A stretch of 64,000 nucleotides of DNA from Gaetbulibacter_A aestuarii (GCF_039537665.1 NZ_BAABAY010000001.1:1364001-1428000); one strand, 5' to 3'. Numbered from the stretch's first letter, positions 26,425 through 36,301 are shown. The notes: generated by a model not told the origin, from the letters alone. A program made the numbers and translations.

Positions 26425-27024
26425 ATGACAGAGCATCTCACTGATTATATTCCCGAACTGGCCTTACCTCGCGTAAGGAAGCTCTTAGAACACGATCATT
26501 TGGTGGTTAAAATAAAAAAGGAGCGCAAAACGCGTCATGGAGATTATTTAGCCTTACCCAATGGCAGGCATCAAATTACGATCAATTCAAATTTAAATCA
26601 TTACCGTTTCCTGATCACTCTGCTTCATGAAATTGCGCATTTTGAGGCTTATCAGAATTATGGTCGTTTTATAAAACCTCATGGTAAAGAATGGAAACAT
26701 ACCTTTCAACGGATTATGTTGCCTTTTTTGAATCCTGAGATTTTTCCGGATGAACTATTGCCACTTTTGGCAAAACATTTTAAAAACCCAAAAGCTACCA
26801 GTGATACCGATACAGCTTTGGCTCTGGCATTAAAAAAATTTGATGAACCCAACAATAAAACGTATATTTTTGAAATTCCCTTAGGGCGTCATTTCCGAAT
26901 TTACAACGGGAAAATATTCAAAATGGGAAAGAAACGTGTCAAGCGTTATGAGTGCATAGAGATTAAATCAGGACGTATTTATTTATTTAATCCGAATGCT
27001 GAAGTAGAATTATTAAACAACTAA
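26425..27024 (+). CDS. SprT-like zinc metalloprotease-fold protein
   Basis: 199 residues, cytoplasmic. The SprT-like signature HEIAHFEAYQNYG contains the HExxH zinc-binding site (LLHEIAH) with a downstream KPHGKEWKHTF, giving the third ligand His. A C-terminal segment (FKMGKKRVKRYECIEI) replaces the paired-cysteine zinc ribbon of classical SprT. The family includes the eukaryotic DNA-protein crosslink protease Spartan, but the bacterial members' role is unsettled. First gene of a tight operon, 1 base before manC. The 'neutral zinc metallopeptidase' label is by motif only. Confidence 0.82.
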   Translation: MTEHLTDYIPELALPRVRKLLEHDHLVVKIKKERKTRHGDYLALPNGRHQITINSNLNHYRFLITLLHEIAHFEAYQNYGRFIKPHGKEWKHTFQRIMLPFLNPEIFPDELLPLLAKHFKNPKATSDTDTALALALKKFDEPNNKTYIFEIPLGRHFRIYNGKIFKMGKKRVKRYECIEIKSGRIYLFNPNAEVELLNN

Positions 27025-27025
27025 C

Positions 27026-28105
27026 ATGAACAAGAATTATTATGCCATTTTAATGGCTGGAGGCGTAGGATCGCGATTTTGGCCGGTAAGCACACAAGAA
27101 TTTCCAAAACAATTTCACGATATGTTGGGAACCGGTGATACCTTGATTCAAAAGACATTTCATCGTTTAGCACATTTTATTCCAAAGGAAAACATCTATA
27201 TTTTAACCAACGAACGCTATAACGATCTGGTATTAGAACAATTACCCGAAGTTACTCAGAAGCAGGTCGTTCTGGAACCCGCTATGCGGAATACAGCACC
27301 TTGTATTTTGTATGCTTCTCTTAAAATTCAAAAGGAAAATCCGGATGCGCTTATGATCGTGGCGCCAAGTGATCACTGGATCGAAGATGAAGCGACCTTT
27401 TCAAAAAATGTTGAACAGGCTTTTGAATTCTGCGCTTCAAATGATGCTTTAATGACGCTTGGGATCCAGCCAACTTTCCCTAACACGGGGTATGGCTATA
27501 TTGAATTTGATAAAAAAGCTGAAAAAACCATTAAACCGGTAGATCAGTTTAGAGAAAAACCGGATTATGACACTGCAAAAGCCTTTATAGAACAAGGTAA
27601 TTTTTTATGGAATGCCGGTATTTTTATGTGGAGCGTTAAAAGTGTGGTTGAAGCATTTAAAGGTAACCAACCAAATTTGTTCAAATTGTTTGAATCCGGG
27701 ATTTCAACCTATAACACCGATGCAGAAACCGATTTTATTAAAGAGAACTACCCGAAAGCGGAGAATATTTCTGTTGATTATGCGATCATGGAAAAATCGT
27801 CTAATGTTTATGTGATCGCTGCTGAATTTGATTGGAACGACCTCGGAACCTGGGGAAGTCTCTACGATAAATTGAAAAAAGACGAGAATAATAATGCCGT
27901 AGTAAATGCCAGAACATTAGTAGAAGATGCCTCAGGTAACATGTTGCGGACCAAAAAAGATAAAATTGTAGTTATTGATGGTCTGAACGATTATATCATT
28001 GTTGATAAAGAGGAAGTTTTGCTTATCTTTCCTAAATCAAAAGAACAGGACATCAAAAAAGTACTCCAGGCTGTTAAAGACAAGTTTGGTGAGCAATATG
28101 GTTAA
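27026..28105 (+). CDS. manC: Mannose-1-phosphate guanylyltransferase
   Basis: 359 residues. Transfers GMP from GTP to mannose-1-phosphate, giving GDP-mannose for surface polysaccharides and glycosylation. The nucleotidyltransferase signature is at the N-terminus: LMAGGVGSRFWPVST followed by PKQF. Further motifs are VLEPAMRNTAP, MIVAPSDHWI, NTGYGYIEF, FREKP, WNAGIFMW and AEFDWNDLGTW. Length matches the single-domain form without the isomerase half. It starts 1 base after the SprT-like stop and ends 2 bases before the DUF389 gene. Confidence 0.95.
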   Translation: MNKNYYAILMAGGVGSRFWPVSTQEFPKQFHDMLGTGDTLIQKTFHRLAHFIPKENIYILTNERYNDLVLEQLPEVTQKQVVLEPAMRNTAPCILYASLKIQKENPDALMIVAPSDHWIEDEATFSKNVEQAFEFCASNDALMTLGIQPTFPNTGYGYIEFDKKAEKTIKPVDQFREKPDYDTAKAFIEQGNFLWNAGIFMWSVKSVVEAFKGNQPNLFKLFESGISTYNTDAETDFIKENYPKAENISVDYAIMEKSSNVYVIAAEFDWNDLGTWGSLYDKLKKDENNNAVVNARTLVEDASGNMLRTKKDKIVVIDGLNDYIIVDKEEVLLIFPKSKEQDIKKVLQAVKDKFGEQYG

Positions 28106-28107
28106 AA

Positions 28108-29586
28108 ATGGCAGAAGAAAATAAGTTCAATTTCTCTGAGGAAGAGGAAGCAAAGCACGAGCAGGCTGTAGAAAAATCAAAAGAAGCCGTTAAAAAAGAT
28201 GCTCAGGGTTTAGTTAAAAGTGTAAAACGATTTCTCAAGGAATTGTTGGATTTTCGTGGCGATACAGATCGCGATGAAACCGTGAAAGCCATCAAAGGGG
28301 ATATATCCTTTAAAGGGGCTACAGCGTGGATCTTGATCTGTTCTATTTTTGTAGCCTCCATCGGTTTGAATGCCAATTCTACCGCAGTGGTTATCGGTGC
28401 CATGTTAATTTCCCCACTTATGGGTCCTATTTTAGGTTGTGGTCTATCCATTGCCATTAATGATATTGATACTTTAAAACGCTCGTTGATAAACCTCGCG
28501 ATCATGATCGTTTTAAGTTTAATCACTGCTTTTTTATTCTTTTATATTTTTCCACTAAGTGAAGATACCTCGGAATTATTGGGTCGCGTGAAACCTGATA
28601 TTCGTGATGTTTTGATTGCTTTTTTTGGTGGTATGGCCTTGATTATTGCCCGAACCAAACGTGGTACAATAGCCTCCGTAATTTTTGGGGTAGCTATTGC
28701 CACAGCCTTAATGCCTCCGTTGTGTACTGCAGGATATGGTCTGGCTATAGGCAACTGGATGTATTTTGGCGGAGCCATGTATTTATTCATCATCAATACT
28801 ATTTTTATTGCGCTGGCCACCTTTATTGTGGTAAAGGTTTTGGGCTTCCCAATGCTGAAATATGTGAATTCCGCGAAGCGAAAACGCACCGCGCGAATAG
28901 CTTCTTTATTGGCTATTGTGGTGATGATCCCGGCCGTATGGACCTTTATTAATGTGGTAAAGGAGAGTAATTTTAGCCGCGACGCGAAAAGTTATGTCAT
29001 TAATGAATTAGGTACAATGCCCGATCTACCACATGTGGATTATTTAAAAAAGAATGTAACCTATAAATATTCCAATAATGGCGAATCTACTATTGAACTC
29101 AATACCTTTGGGTTAGATGTTATTCCTGAAAAGACGATCGCCGCTTTACAAGACCGCATGTCGAAATACGGTGCTTTGGCGAATACAAAGCTTGTAATAA
29201 ATCAAAATCAGTCAAGCAGCTTTGATAATTTTAGATATATGTCGGAGTTGCGAACGCGAGATTCTCTTGATTTGCTGTCACAGACTCAAAAAATTTCATT
29301 TTTAGAAAATAAGGTGCGTCAATTATCGAGGTATGAAAAAAATACGATTCCCTTAAAGGAATTTCTAGACGAACTTAAAATTAATTATGAGACCATCGAT
29401 GAGTTTAGCTACGCGAATGTGATCCGTTCTAATTTCAAAAAAATGGATACCATTCCTGAATTTTCTGTAAAATGGATTGATTCATTATCAAATGATGCCT
29501 CGAGGGAAAAAGACAAGAAAAGACTGGAACGTTGGTTAAAGGAGAAGTACGATCTGGATACCCTTGTTGTGAAACGTCTGAATTAA
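28108..29586 (+). CDS. DUF389 family integral membrane protein
   Basis: 492 residues. A charged N-terminal region (1-70) precedes the DUF389 membrane domain (about 70-290, five to six hydrophobic segments). It has the family landmarks NSTAVVIGAMLISPLMGPI, GGMALIIARTKRG, IATALMPPLCTAGYGLA and FIINTIFIALA. A soluble C-terminal part (300-492) has coiled-coil tendency (LSQTQKISFLENKVRQLS) and is extracytoplasmic or cytoplasmic. Function unknown for the family; a transport or sensing role is often suggested. Its stop codon overlaps that of the convergent ABC gene in a TTAA. Confidence 0.88.
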   Translation: MAEENKFNFSEEEEAKHEQAVEKSKEAVKKDAQGLVKSVKRFLKELLDFRGDTDRDETVKAIKGDISFKGATAWILICSIFVASIGLNANSTAVVIGAMLISPLMGPILGCGLSIAINDIDTLKRSLINLAIMIVLSLITAFLFFYIFPLSEDTSELLGRVKPDIRDVLIAFFGGMALIIARTKRGTIASVIFGVAIATALMPPLCTAGYGLAIGNWMYFGGAMYLFIINTIFIALATFIVVKVLGFPMLKYVNSAKRKRTARIASLLAIVVMIPAVWTFINVVKESNFSRDAKSYVINELGTMPDLPHVDYLKKNVTYKYSNNGESTIELNTFGLDVIPEKTIAALQDRMSKYGALANTKLVINQNQSSSFDNFRYMSELRTRDSLDLLSQTQKISFLENKVRQLSRYEKNTIPLKEFLDELKINYETIDEFSYANVIRSNFKKMDTIPEFSVKWIDSLSNDASREKDKKRLERWLKEKYDLDTLVVKRLN

Positions 29587-30350
29587 TTAATTTCTTCAAG
29601 GTACATTTTACGTACGCGTTTGAAAAGATTGGAAGAATAAACAAAGTCCGTAATAGATTCGTTCTCGGTTTTAAAAATATTCCTGTTAGAACCTTCCCAT
29701 TCTTTGATACCATTCTTTAGGAAAACGATCTTTTCACCAATTTCCATAACGGAGTTCATATCGTGAGAGTTTATCACTGTGGTCATGTTATATTCAATGG
29801 TAATCTCCTGGATCAAATTGTCGATAACAATGGCCGTTTTTGGATCGAGCCCTGAATTAGGTTCGTCACAAAACAAATATTTCGGATTGTTCACGATAGC
29901 ACGGGCTATAGCAACCCGTTTCTGCATTCCGCCGGAAGCCTCACTAGGCATTTTATAATGAGCATCTTTTAAGTTCACACGATTTAATACAAAGTTGGCC
30001 CGATCTTCCATTTCACTCTTACTCATTTTGGTAAACATCTGTAACGGAAACATCACGTTTTGAACGATATTCATGGAATCGAATAAGGCGCTTCCCTGAA
30101 AAACCATCCCCATTTTGGCACGTAAATTCCGTTTTTCATCTTCTGTGAGTCCCGCAAAAACTTCACCGTCATAAGAAATGGTTCCTTCTTCAAATTCAAA
30201 TAATCCCAAAAGGCATTTTAGAAATACCGTTTTTCCGGATCCACTTTGCCCAATGATCATGTTGGTCTTTCCTTCCTCGAACGTCGTAGAAATACCTTTT
30301 AAAATATGGCTGTCGCCAAAGGATTTATGTAAATTCTTAACTTCTATCAT
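29583..30350 (-). CDS. ABC transporter ATPase, MlaF-like (lipid transport)
   Basis: 255 residues. Walker A is GQSGSGKT (34-41), the signature is ASGGMQKRVAIARA, and Walker B is FCDEPNSGLDP with a downstream NSHD switch His. The GSALFDSMNIVQNVMFPL and NSGLDPKTA stretches are typical of MlaF, the ATPase of retrograde phospholipid transport between outer and inner membranes. The MlaE-like permease gene precedes it with a 1-base overlap. No MCE-domain (MlaD) gene is next to them, so the complex must use one encoded elsewhere. Confidence 0.9.
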   Translation of the reverse strand: MIEVKNLHKSFGDSHILKGISTTFEEGKTNMIIGQSGSGKTVFLKCLLGLFEFEEGTISYDGEVFAGLTEDEKRNLRAKMGMVFQGSALFDSMNIVQNVMFPLQMFTKMSKSEMEDRANFVLNRVNLKDAHYKMPSEASGGMQKRVAIARAIVNNPKYLFCDEPNSGLDPKTAIVIDNLIQEITIEYNMTTVINSHDMNSVMEIGEKIVFLKNGIKEWEGSNRNIFKTENESITDFVYSSNLFKRVRKMYLEEIN

Positions 30351-31087
30351 TAGGTCAACAGCATTTGAGTTAAAACATAATTAAGTACAATAATAAGGAC
30401 GCTCGTCCAAACAAAGGATGTTGTACTGGCCTTACCAACTTCAAGCGCACCACCGGTCATGTAATAGCCGTGGTAGGAAGGTACCGTAGCTAAAATGAAA
30501 GCAAATACTATCGTTTTTATATAAGCGTATCCTATTTGGAAAGGAATAAAGTCGTATTGAATTCCGGTAATATAATCCTGCAACGTACTAAAGCCCCCAT
30601 AAACACTGGCTGCCATACCTCCGAGAATTCCTAAAACCATCGCGATGGTAATGATAAAGGGATACGTTAACAGGGCAATAAATTTCGGGAAAACCAGATA
30701 ATTAAGAGAATTAATTCCCATAACCTCCAAGGCGTCAATTTGTTCTGTAACACGCATGGTACCTATACTGGAGGTTATAAATGAACCTACCTTACCAGCC
30801 ATAATAATAGACATGAATGTAGGTGCAAATTCTAGAATAATCGATTGCCGCGTTGCAAATCCAACAAGATATTTTGGGATTAATGGATTGTCAATATTTA
30901 GTGAGGTTTGTATCGTAACAACGCCACCAACGAAAAATGAAATGAAAGCGACAATTCCAATAGAATTATTAATCAGATCGTCGATATCCTTAAAGATAAG
31001 TAGTTTCATTACCGACCATTTGGTGGGCTTTCGAAACATTTCAGCAATCATTAAAAAGTACGTTCCTATGTTGCGTAGGTAAGTCAT
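30350..31087 (-). CDS. MlaE-like ABC permease
   Basis: 245 residues with five to six hydrophobic segments. The MlaE family signature is present: ILEFAPTFMSIIMAGKVGS, TMRVTEQIDALEVMGIN, YLVFPKFIAL, and near the end SYHGYYMTGGALEVGKASTTSFV. It forms the membrane part of a phospholipid transporter with the MlaF-like ATPase encoded 1 base overlapping downstream. It is divergent from the PafA-like phosphatase gene. Confidence 0.92.
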   Translation of the reverse strand: MTYLRNIGTYFLMIAEMFRKPTKWSVMKLLIFKDIDDLINNSIGIVAFISFFVGGVVTIQTSLNIDNPLIPKYLVGFATRQSIILEFAPTFMSIIMAGKVGSFITSSIGTMRVTEQIDALEVMGINSLNYLVFPKFIALLTYPFIITIAMVLGILGGMAASVYGGFSTLQDYITGIQYDFIPFQIGYAYIKTIVFAFILATVPSYHGYYMTGGALEVGKASTTSFVWTSVLIIVLNYVLTQMLLT

Positions 31088-31166
31088 ATAAATTTTATGA
31101 ATTGCTAAAGTAAAAAAAGTTACGCGTATTTAACCTTATTTTTACATAATCCTCTTTTAAAATATC

Positions 31167-31174
31167 TATTTTTG
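31167..31174 (+). promoter_or_regulatory. Promoter -7 box for the PafA-like phosphatase
   Basis: TATTTTTG fits TAnnTTTG, 20 bases before the ATG at 31195. Confidence 0.6.
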
Positions 31175-31194
31175 AGCCCCTAAAAGAATGAATA

Positions 31195-32868
31195 ATGGCT
31201 AAAACAAGTTATGCTTTACTCTTGGTGTTTATACTAAGTTTGTCTTGTAAAGCACAAATATCCCAAACGAAATCCACAATAGAATATTCAGAAAGACCCA
31301 AACTTGTGGTTGGTATTGTGGTCGACCAAATGCGATACGATTACCTTACCCGCTTTTATAATAAGTTTGGGGATGAAGGTTTCAAGCGTATGATCCATGA
31401 AGGTTATAATTGTAAGAATAATCATTTCAATTATGCCCCTACTAAAACAGGACCTGGACATGCTTCAATATTCACCGGAACCACGCCTAAATATCACGGC
31501 ATCATAGGAAATGATTGGTTCAACAAAAAAACCGGAAAAAGCATTTATTGTGTTGAGGATGATAGTGTTTTACCATTAGGAACGGAGAGTAAAGACGGAA
31601 AAATGTCGCCGCATTTAATGTTAACAACAACATTTGGAGATGAAAACCGGTTGTTTACCCAGATGCGCGGGAAAACTATAGGAATTTCCATAAAACATCG
31701 AAGCGCCATTTTGCCTGCAGGGCATGCTGCAAATGCCGCTTATTGGTTCGATTATGAACACAACGGCACAGGAAACTGGATATCCAGTACTTATTACATG
31801 AAAGACTTACCGCAATGGGTAAAAGATTTTAACGCTTCGCGGAAAGTTGACTCGTATTGGCAGGTATGGAATACACTGTATCCTATTGAAACCTACACAG
31901 AAAGTGGCAGTGATCTAAATACATTTGAACGTATTTATAATGGAAGAAAACAGGCTACTTTTCCATATGATTTGAATGCATTGAAATCTGAAAATGAAAA
32001 TTATAAGTTACTGGCTGAAAGTCCGTTTGGTAACACGATGATTACTGATTTCGCTATCGCTGCACTTAAAAATGAAGCTTTAGGACAGGATGATATCACC
32101 GATGTACTTACCGTAAGCTACACCAGTACGGATAAAGTAGGTCATGATTTTGGACCGAATTCCAAGGAAGTTGAAGATACCTATATTCGTTTGGATCTTG
32201 AATTAGCACGCTTATTGAAAACTTTGGATGAGCAGGTTGGAAAAGGGGAGTACACCGTTTTTCTAACAGCCGATCATGGCGCTCCGAATGTGCCAAGATA
32301 CTTATTATCCAAAAAGATTCCTGCAGGATTATTTGATGAAAAGCAAATGAAGAAGGATCTTAATAGTTACCTGGAAAAAAGCTATAAGGTGCCACAATTA
32401 GTTTGGAGTGTGAGCAATGATCAGATCTTTTTCGACCATGATAAAATTGATTCAAATAAATTGAACCTCTCTGAAATAAAATCAAAAGTTGCTGATACCT
32501 TGTTGCAGTATCGATTGATCGATAAGGTTTATAGTACTTCCGATATCAACCAGTTTGAAGGACCATCAGGATACATAGAAACGATGTTGGCAAACGGACA
32601 TAATCAAAAACGCTCCGGCGATATGCTATATGTGTATGATCCCGAAGTATTTAAGGATAATAAATGGAATAGAACAGGAACAGATCATCACTCCACTTAT
32701 AATTACGATACCCATGTACCGTTACTATTTTTTGGAAAAGGAATAAAGCATGGAGCAACTTTTGAGCGTACCGCGATAACTGATATTGCGCCAACTATGT
32801 CGGCCCTTTTAAATATTAGTTTTCCAAATGCAGCCATTGGAAATCCGCTCACGTTTGTTTTAAAATAG
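31195..32868 (+). CDS. PafA-like alkaline phosphatase lipoprotein
   Basis: 557 residues. A lipobox (LSLSCKAQ, Cys18) marks it as a lipoprotein. The alkaline-phosphatase superfamily core is present: VVDQMRYDY (metal Asp44), TKTGPGHASIFTG with the Thr85 nucleophile of the PafA type, GNDWF, then SIKHRSAI (Lys and Arg at 167 and 169, the pair that marks PafA-type phosphomonoesterases rather than diesterases), FLTADHGAP and GTDHHSTYNYD. It should release phosphate from diverse phosphomonoesters in the periplasm or at the surface. Its stop lies 3 bases from that of a convergent glycosyltransferase. No Pho-type box was recognised. Confidence 0.9.
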   Translation: MAKTSYALLLVFILSLSCKAQISQTKSTIEYSERPKLVVGIVVDQMRYDYLTRFYNKFGDEGFKRMIHEGYNCKNNHFNYAPTKTGPGHASIFTGTTPKYHGIIGNDWFNKKTGKSIYCVEDDSVLPLGTESKDGKMSPHLMLTTTFGDENRLFTQMRGKTIGISIKHRSAILPAGHAANAAYWFDYEHNGTGNWISSTYYMKDLPQWVKDFNASRKVDSYWQVWNTLYPIETYTESGSDLNTFERIYNGRKQATFPYDLNALKSENENYKLLAESPFGNTMITDFAIAALKNEALGQDDITDVLTVSYTSTDKVGHDFGPNSKEVEDTYIRLDLELARLLKTLDEQVGKGEYTVFLTADHGAPNVPRYLLSKKIPAGLFDEKQMKKDLNSYLEKSYKVPQLVWSVSNDQIFFDHDKIDSNKLNLSEIKSKVADTLLQYRLIDKVYSTSDINQFEGPSGYIETMLANGHNQKRSGDMLYVYDPEVFKDNKWNRTGTDHHSTYNYDTHVPLLFFGKGIKHGATFERTAITDIAPTMSALLNISFPNAAIGNPLTFVLK

Positions 32869-32871
32869 GTT

Positions 32872-33735
32872 TTAAGATCTGCTTAAAAAATTCAGTTTCC
32901 CCAACATGCCTTTCCAACGGAGTTTGCGGATAAACTTCCCTTCGGCTTCTGAAACTAAATAATCTGCTTGTTCTTTTTTGGCCTTAAAATAGCCTGCGAT
33001 ATAATCATTTAGCAAGCCCATTTGGCCTTTTCGATAGGCCAGTTTTAAACCGGAAATAAAGGTTATTACAAGGCCATAACGCATTTTATACATGGCCTCG
33101 CCTTGTAAATATTTTGATGCTTTACTATAGCTTTGTCCTGTGGGTTTTAAGTGTTTTACATGAAGGGTATCATCCGTTAATAAGTCCCAATGGTGATACT
33201 TGGCCAATAATTCATCTACCGTATCCCAGCCCATCGAACGTTTCAGTTTTCCGATATCCTTAAAACACTGTTTTCTATAGGCTTTTAGTCCACCACGTAT
33301 ATGATCCTTTCGGGTTAAATTTTCAAGAATCCATTGTCCGTTTTTTTCAATATAACAAAATCCTGCAGCCATACCCAGCCGTTTATTTTTTTTAAAGTGA
33401 AGGGCCAATTGCTCCAGATAGTTTTCCGGAAAAATAAGGTCGGCGTCAAATTTACAAACCACATCATAGCTTTCGTCCAGGGTCTTCAGACCTTTGTAGA
33501 ACGCATTGATAATTTTTGAGCCTGGTAAATGTTCGTTCGATGATTTAGAATGTATTACCGAAATCCACGAATGTTTATTCGTAAATAATTGAACCACCTC
33601 GCCCGTAGTATCGTTAGAGTTGTCATTCACCACAACCAAACGCTTTGGTAAAAGGGTTTGTCTGGTCAATGATTCTAAAGTGCTTCCGATAACATCGGCT
33701 TCATTATGCGCTGGAATAACAATGTAAAAGTTCAT
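32872..33735 (-). CDS. Family 2 glycosyltransferase
   Basis: 287 residues. GT-A fold: FYIVIPAHNEADVI, TLLPKRLVVVNDNSND, and the metal-binding DAD in CKFDADLIFPENY. Followed by a C-terminal basic region (AYRKGQMGLLNDYIAGYFK, then RKLRWKGM). No signal peptide or strong membrane helix. Probably adds a sugar to a lipid-linked or surface glycan; donor and acceptor unknown. Divergent from a second GT2 gene across 55 bases, so both likely share a bidirectional promoter region. Confidence 0.88.
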   Translation of the reverse strand: MNFYIVIPAHNEADVIGSTLESLTRQTLLPKRLVVVNDNSNDTTGEVVQLFTNKHSWISVIHSKSSNEHLPGSKIINAFYKGLKTLDESYDVVCKFDADLIFPENYLEQLALHFKKNKRLGMAAGFCYIEKNGQWILENLTRKDHIRGGLKAYRKQCFKDIGKLKRSMGWDTVDELLAKYHHWDLLTDDTLHVKHLKPTGQSYSKASKYLQGEAMYKMRYGLVITFISGLKLAYRKGQMGLLNDYIAGYFKAKKEQADYLVSEAEGKFIRKLRWKGMLGKLNFLSRS

Positions 33736-33764
33736 ATAAGGCCAATAATAAGTACAAATATGAC

Positions 33765-33772
33765 TATTTTTG
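33765..33772 (+). promoter_or_regulatory. Promoter -7 box for the second glycosyltransferase
   Basis: TATTTTTG fits TAnnTTTG, 18 bases before the TTG start at 33791, inside the 55-base divergent gap. Confidence 0.6.
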
Positions 33773-33790
33773 TTCGGTAACTGAGTAAAT

Positions 33791-34663
33791 TTGGAAAAAA
33801 AGGTATTTATAATTATTGTTTCCTACAACGGAGAACATTGGATAGAAAAGAACTTACAATCCCTGCGGCAATCGATCTATCCCGTTTCAACGATTGTTAT
33901 CGACAATAAGTCTACCGATACTACGGTATCTCTCGTTCAGAAATTTACTGAGGTAGAACTTATTGAATCAGAGGAAAACCTGGGGTTTGGTAAAGCAAAT
34001 AATTTAGGGATCAGAAGGGCCATACAGCGCGGGGCTGATTATGTTTTTCTTCTGAACCAGGATACCTGGATTTTTCCTGAAACCATGAAAGCTTTGGTTG
34101 ACACTGCGGCGAATAATCCGGAATTTGGAATTCTTAGTCCGTTACATTTCTCTGCAGATAATACGACCTTAGACGCAAATTTTGAACGTTATTACCAGCG
34201 CAAAACAAAAACTATTTCCGAAAATTTAATTGAAGTACCTTTTGTAAATGCGGCCGCCTGGCTCATCCCGAAACGGGTTATTAAGCAGGTTGGTTTGTTT
34301 GAACCTTTGTTCAGTCATTATGGTGAGGACAGAAATTACGTTGATCGCGTTGGATATCATCAATTTAAAATCGGTGTTGTAAAACGAACTAAAATGGTTC
34401 ATGATAGAGTTATACAACGCCATTTTAAAAAAGACGTGATCCAATCGAAGTTCATGATGCTTTCCACGGTACTAAACGTTAATCATTCCCTTATAATGGG
34501 ATATTTAAAAGCCTTTCGATCGGTTTTCGGATTGCCTAAGTATTTTTCAAAATTCTATGGAAGTTCCCAAATTCTCAGACTTTTCTTTACCTTGTTGTTT
34601 TATTTTGCCGGATTAAAACTCCGCATAATTACGTTGTATAAAAAACGATCAAGTTACAAGTAA
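33791..34663 (+). CDS. Family 2 glycosyltransferase with TTG start
   Basis: 290 residues. The GT-A motif begins almost at once (VFIIIVSYNGEHWI), with FLLNQDTWI and a later GEDRNYVDRVG acceptor-side motif, as in rhamnosyltransferase-like GT2 enzymes. An in-frame stop (TGA) lies two codons before the TTG and no ATG or GTG is available, so TTG is the only plausible start. C-terminal hydrophobic stretch (LRLFFTLLFYFAGL). Overlaps the flippase gene by one base (TAATG), so the two are co-translated and belong to one glycan pathway. Confidence 0.88.
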   Translation: MEKKVFIIIVSYNGEHWIEKNLQSLRQSIYPVSTIVIDNKSTDTTVSLVQKFTEVELIESEENLGFGKANNLGIRRAIQRGADYVFLLNQDTWIFPETMKALVDTAANNPEFGILSPLHFSADNTTLDANFERYYQRKTKTISENLIEVPFVNAAAWLIPKRVIKQVGLFEPLFSHYGEDRNYVDRVGYHQFKIGVVKRTKMVHDRVIQRHFKKDVIQSKFMMLSTVLNVNHSLIMGYLKAFRSVFGLPKYFSKFYGSSQILRLFFTLLFYFAGLKLRIITLYKKRSSYK

Positions 34664-36111
34664 TGAAAGAAATCAGACCGCGTCAACAGGCATTTTGGTA
34701 CACGCTAATCAATTATTTTGGTGTGGCCATCGGAATCATTTCTTCATTATTCATTTATCCTTTAGACAAAGAATTTTTAGGACTCGTGCGTTATGTAGAT
34801 AGCATTGCACAAATATTATTTCCTTTGATGGTTTTCGGTGGAGCACAGGCTTTGATCCATTTTTATCCTAACTTAAATGAAGAAAATAAAAGCTATCTTT
34901 TTAAATATGGCATAATTACAATTCTTGCTATCAGTTTTGTTCTTTTTCTAGTGCTTTTATTAGGAAACTACGTCGTTACCTGGGAGAATTACAAATACTT
35001 GTTTTACGCATTTCCGCTGGGATTTGTATTAGCTTTTGTTGAATTGTTTAAAAGGCAGGCTACTAATATTGAAAAGTTAGAAATACCAACGCTTTACGAA
35101 AAGATCATTCCTAAAATTATGCTGCCTTCCATTTTCGGGCTTTTGATTTTTGGATATTTAAATGTGATAAATGCCTTGTGGACCTTTGTAGGATCGTATT
35201 TTTTATTGCTTTTGCTTTTAGTGTTGTATATGCTCAAGCACTATAAGGCCATAAAGGGATTTAATTTTAGATCGTTGTTTTCTCAGATTTCCCGAAAGGA
35301 ATATTATAGTTATAGTTTGTTTTCTTTTTTAGGGAGTTTTGGCTCTTTACTGGCTTTTAGGATTGATGCCTTTATGATACCTGAGTTCTTGTCTTTTGAG
35401 GCCAACGGAACGTTTAATATTGGGGTGGCCCTGGCGTCTTCCCTGGCAATTCCCGCTACAGGGATCTTTTTAGTCTATGCTCCAAAAATCTCGGACTATA
35501 TCAAAAGCAAAAATATTAGCGAACTAGGTGTAAAATACAAGGAAATTGCGAGGTTGTTGTTTTTTGTAGGTGCGGTTTTATACACTTCAGTCTTATTGGG
35601 TATTGATTCGCTTTTTCAACTTTTACCAACCTATGATAAATTGGTCGATACTATTCCCATTATCGTTCTTCTTGGCGCTAACGTACTTTTTAATATGGCC
35701 ACGGGATTTAATTCTGAAATTATCTCCTATTCAAAATATTATCGGTTTAACGTGGTTTCCGTTTTGATCCTGGCCTTAACCAACATTCTACTAAATCTAT
35801 ATTTCCTTACCCAAACCAATCTTGGTATTATTGGTGTTGCTTACGCCTCTATAATTGCTATGGTAAGTTTTAACTGTTTTAAATTGGTTTTTATTTACAG
35901 GAAATTCGGAATATTACCTTTCGACAAAAACTATTTGAAATTAGTATTGTTGGTTGTGCTATCCTTTATGGTATTTTATTCCCTGCCCGAATTTTCAAAT
36001 AATATTCTAAACCTCCTTGTGAAGGTAGGCTTGAATGCCATTGTTGTTGTTGTACTAACTCACAAATTTCAACTCATAAAAGATCTAAACATTTGGTTGA
36101 AAATGAAATAA
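34663..36111 (+). CDS. Polysaccharide flippase (Wzx/MATE-like membrane protein)
   Basis: 482 residues with about 12-14 hydrophobic segments across the whole length, starting FWYTLINYFGVAIGIISSL, the usual N-terminal sequence style of oligosaccharide flippases (FGxxxG-type). No soluble domain. It would move lipid-linked glycan units to the periplasmic face. Encoded directly after a GT2 gene with a one-base overlap. Other polymerisation genes (wzy-like) are not in the window. Confidence 0.85.
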   Translation: MKEIRPRQQAFWYTLINYFGVAIGIISSLFIYPLDKEFLGLVRYVDSIAQILFPLMVFGGAQALIHFYPNLNEENKSYLFKYGIITILAISFVLFLVLLLGNYVVTWENYKYLFYAFPLGFVLAFVELFKRQATNIEKLEIPTLYEKIIPKIMLPSIFGLLIFGYLNVINALWTFVGSYFLLLLLLVLYMLKHYKAIKGFNFRSLFSQISRKEYYSYSLFSFLGSFGSLLAFRIDAFMIPEFLSFEANGTFNIGVALASSLAIPATGIFLVYAPKISDYIKSKNISELGVKYKEIARLLFFVGAVLYTSVLLGIDSLFQLLPTYDKLVDTIPIIVLLGANVLFNMATGFNSEIISYSKYYRFNVVSVLILALTNILLNLYFLTQTNLGIIGVAYASIIAMVSFNCFKLVFIYRKFGILPFDKNYLKLVLLVVLSFMVFYSLPEFSNNILNLLVKVGLNAIVVVVLTHKFQLIKDLNIWLKMK

Positions 36112-36301
36112 AAATTAATTTATCGGAGAAATCAACAAATACAACTTTAATATTATGAGCTTATCGAAAAAAGTTATATTTTGAAGTCATAAAAGCACCA
36201 ATACGAACCAGACTCCTTTAAATTGCCTCGTTACTTCTTTTTTATTTGTTTTTTATTCATATAATGAAAATTGTTTTTCGGGTCAATTATCAAATGGGGA
36301 T

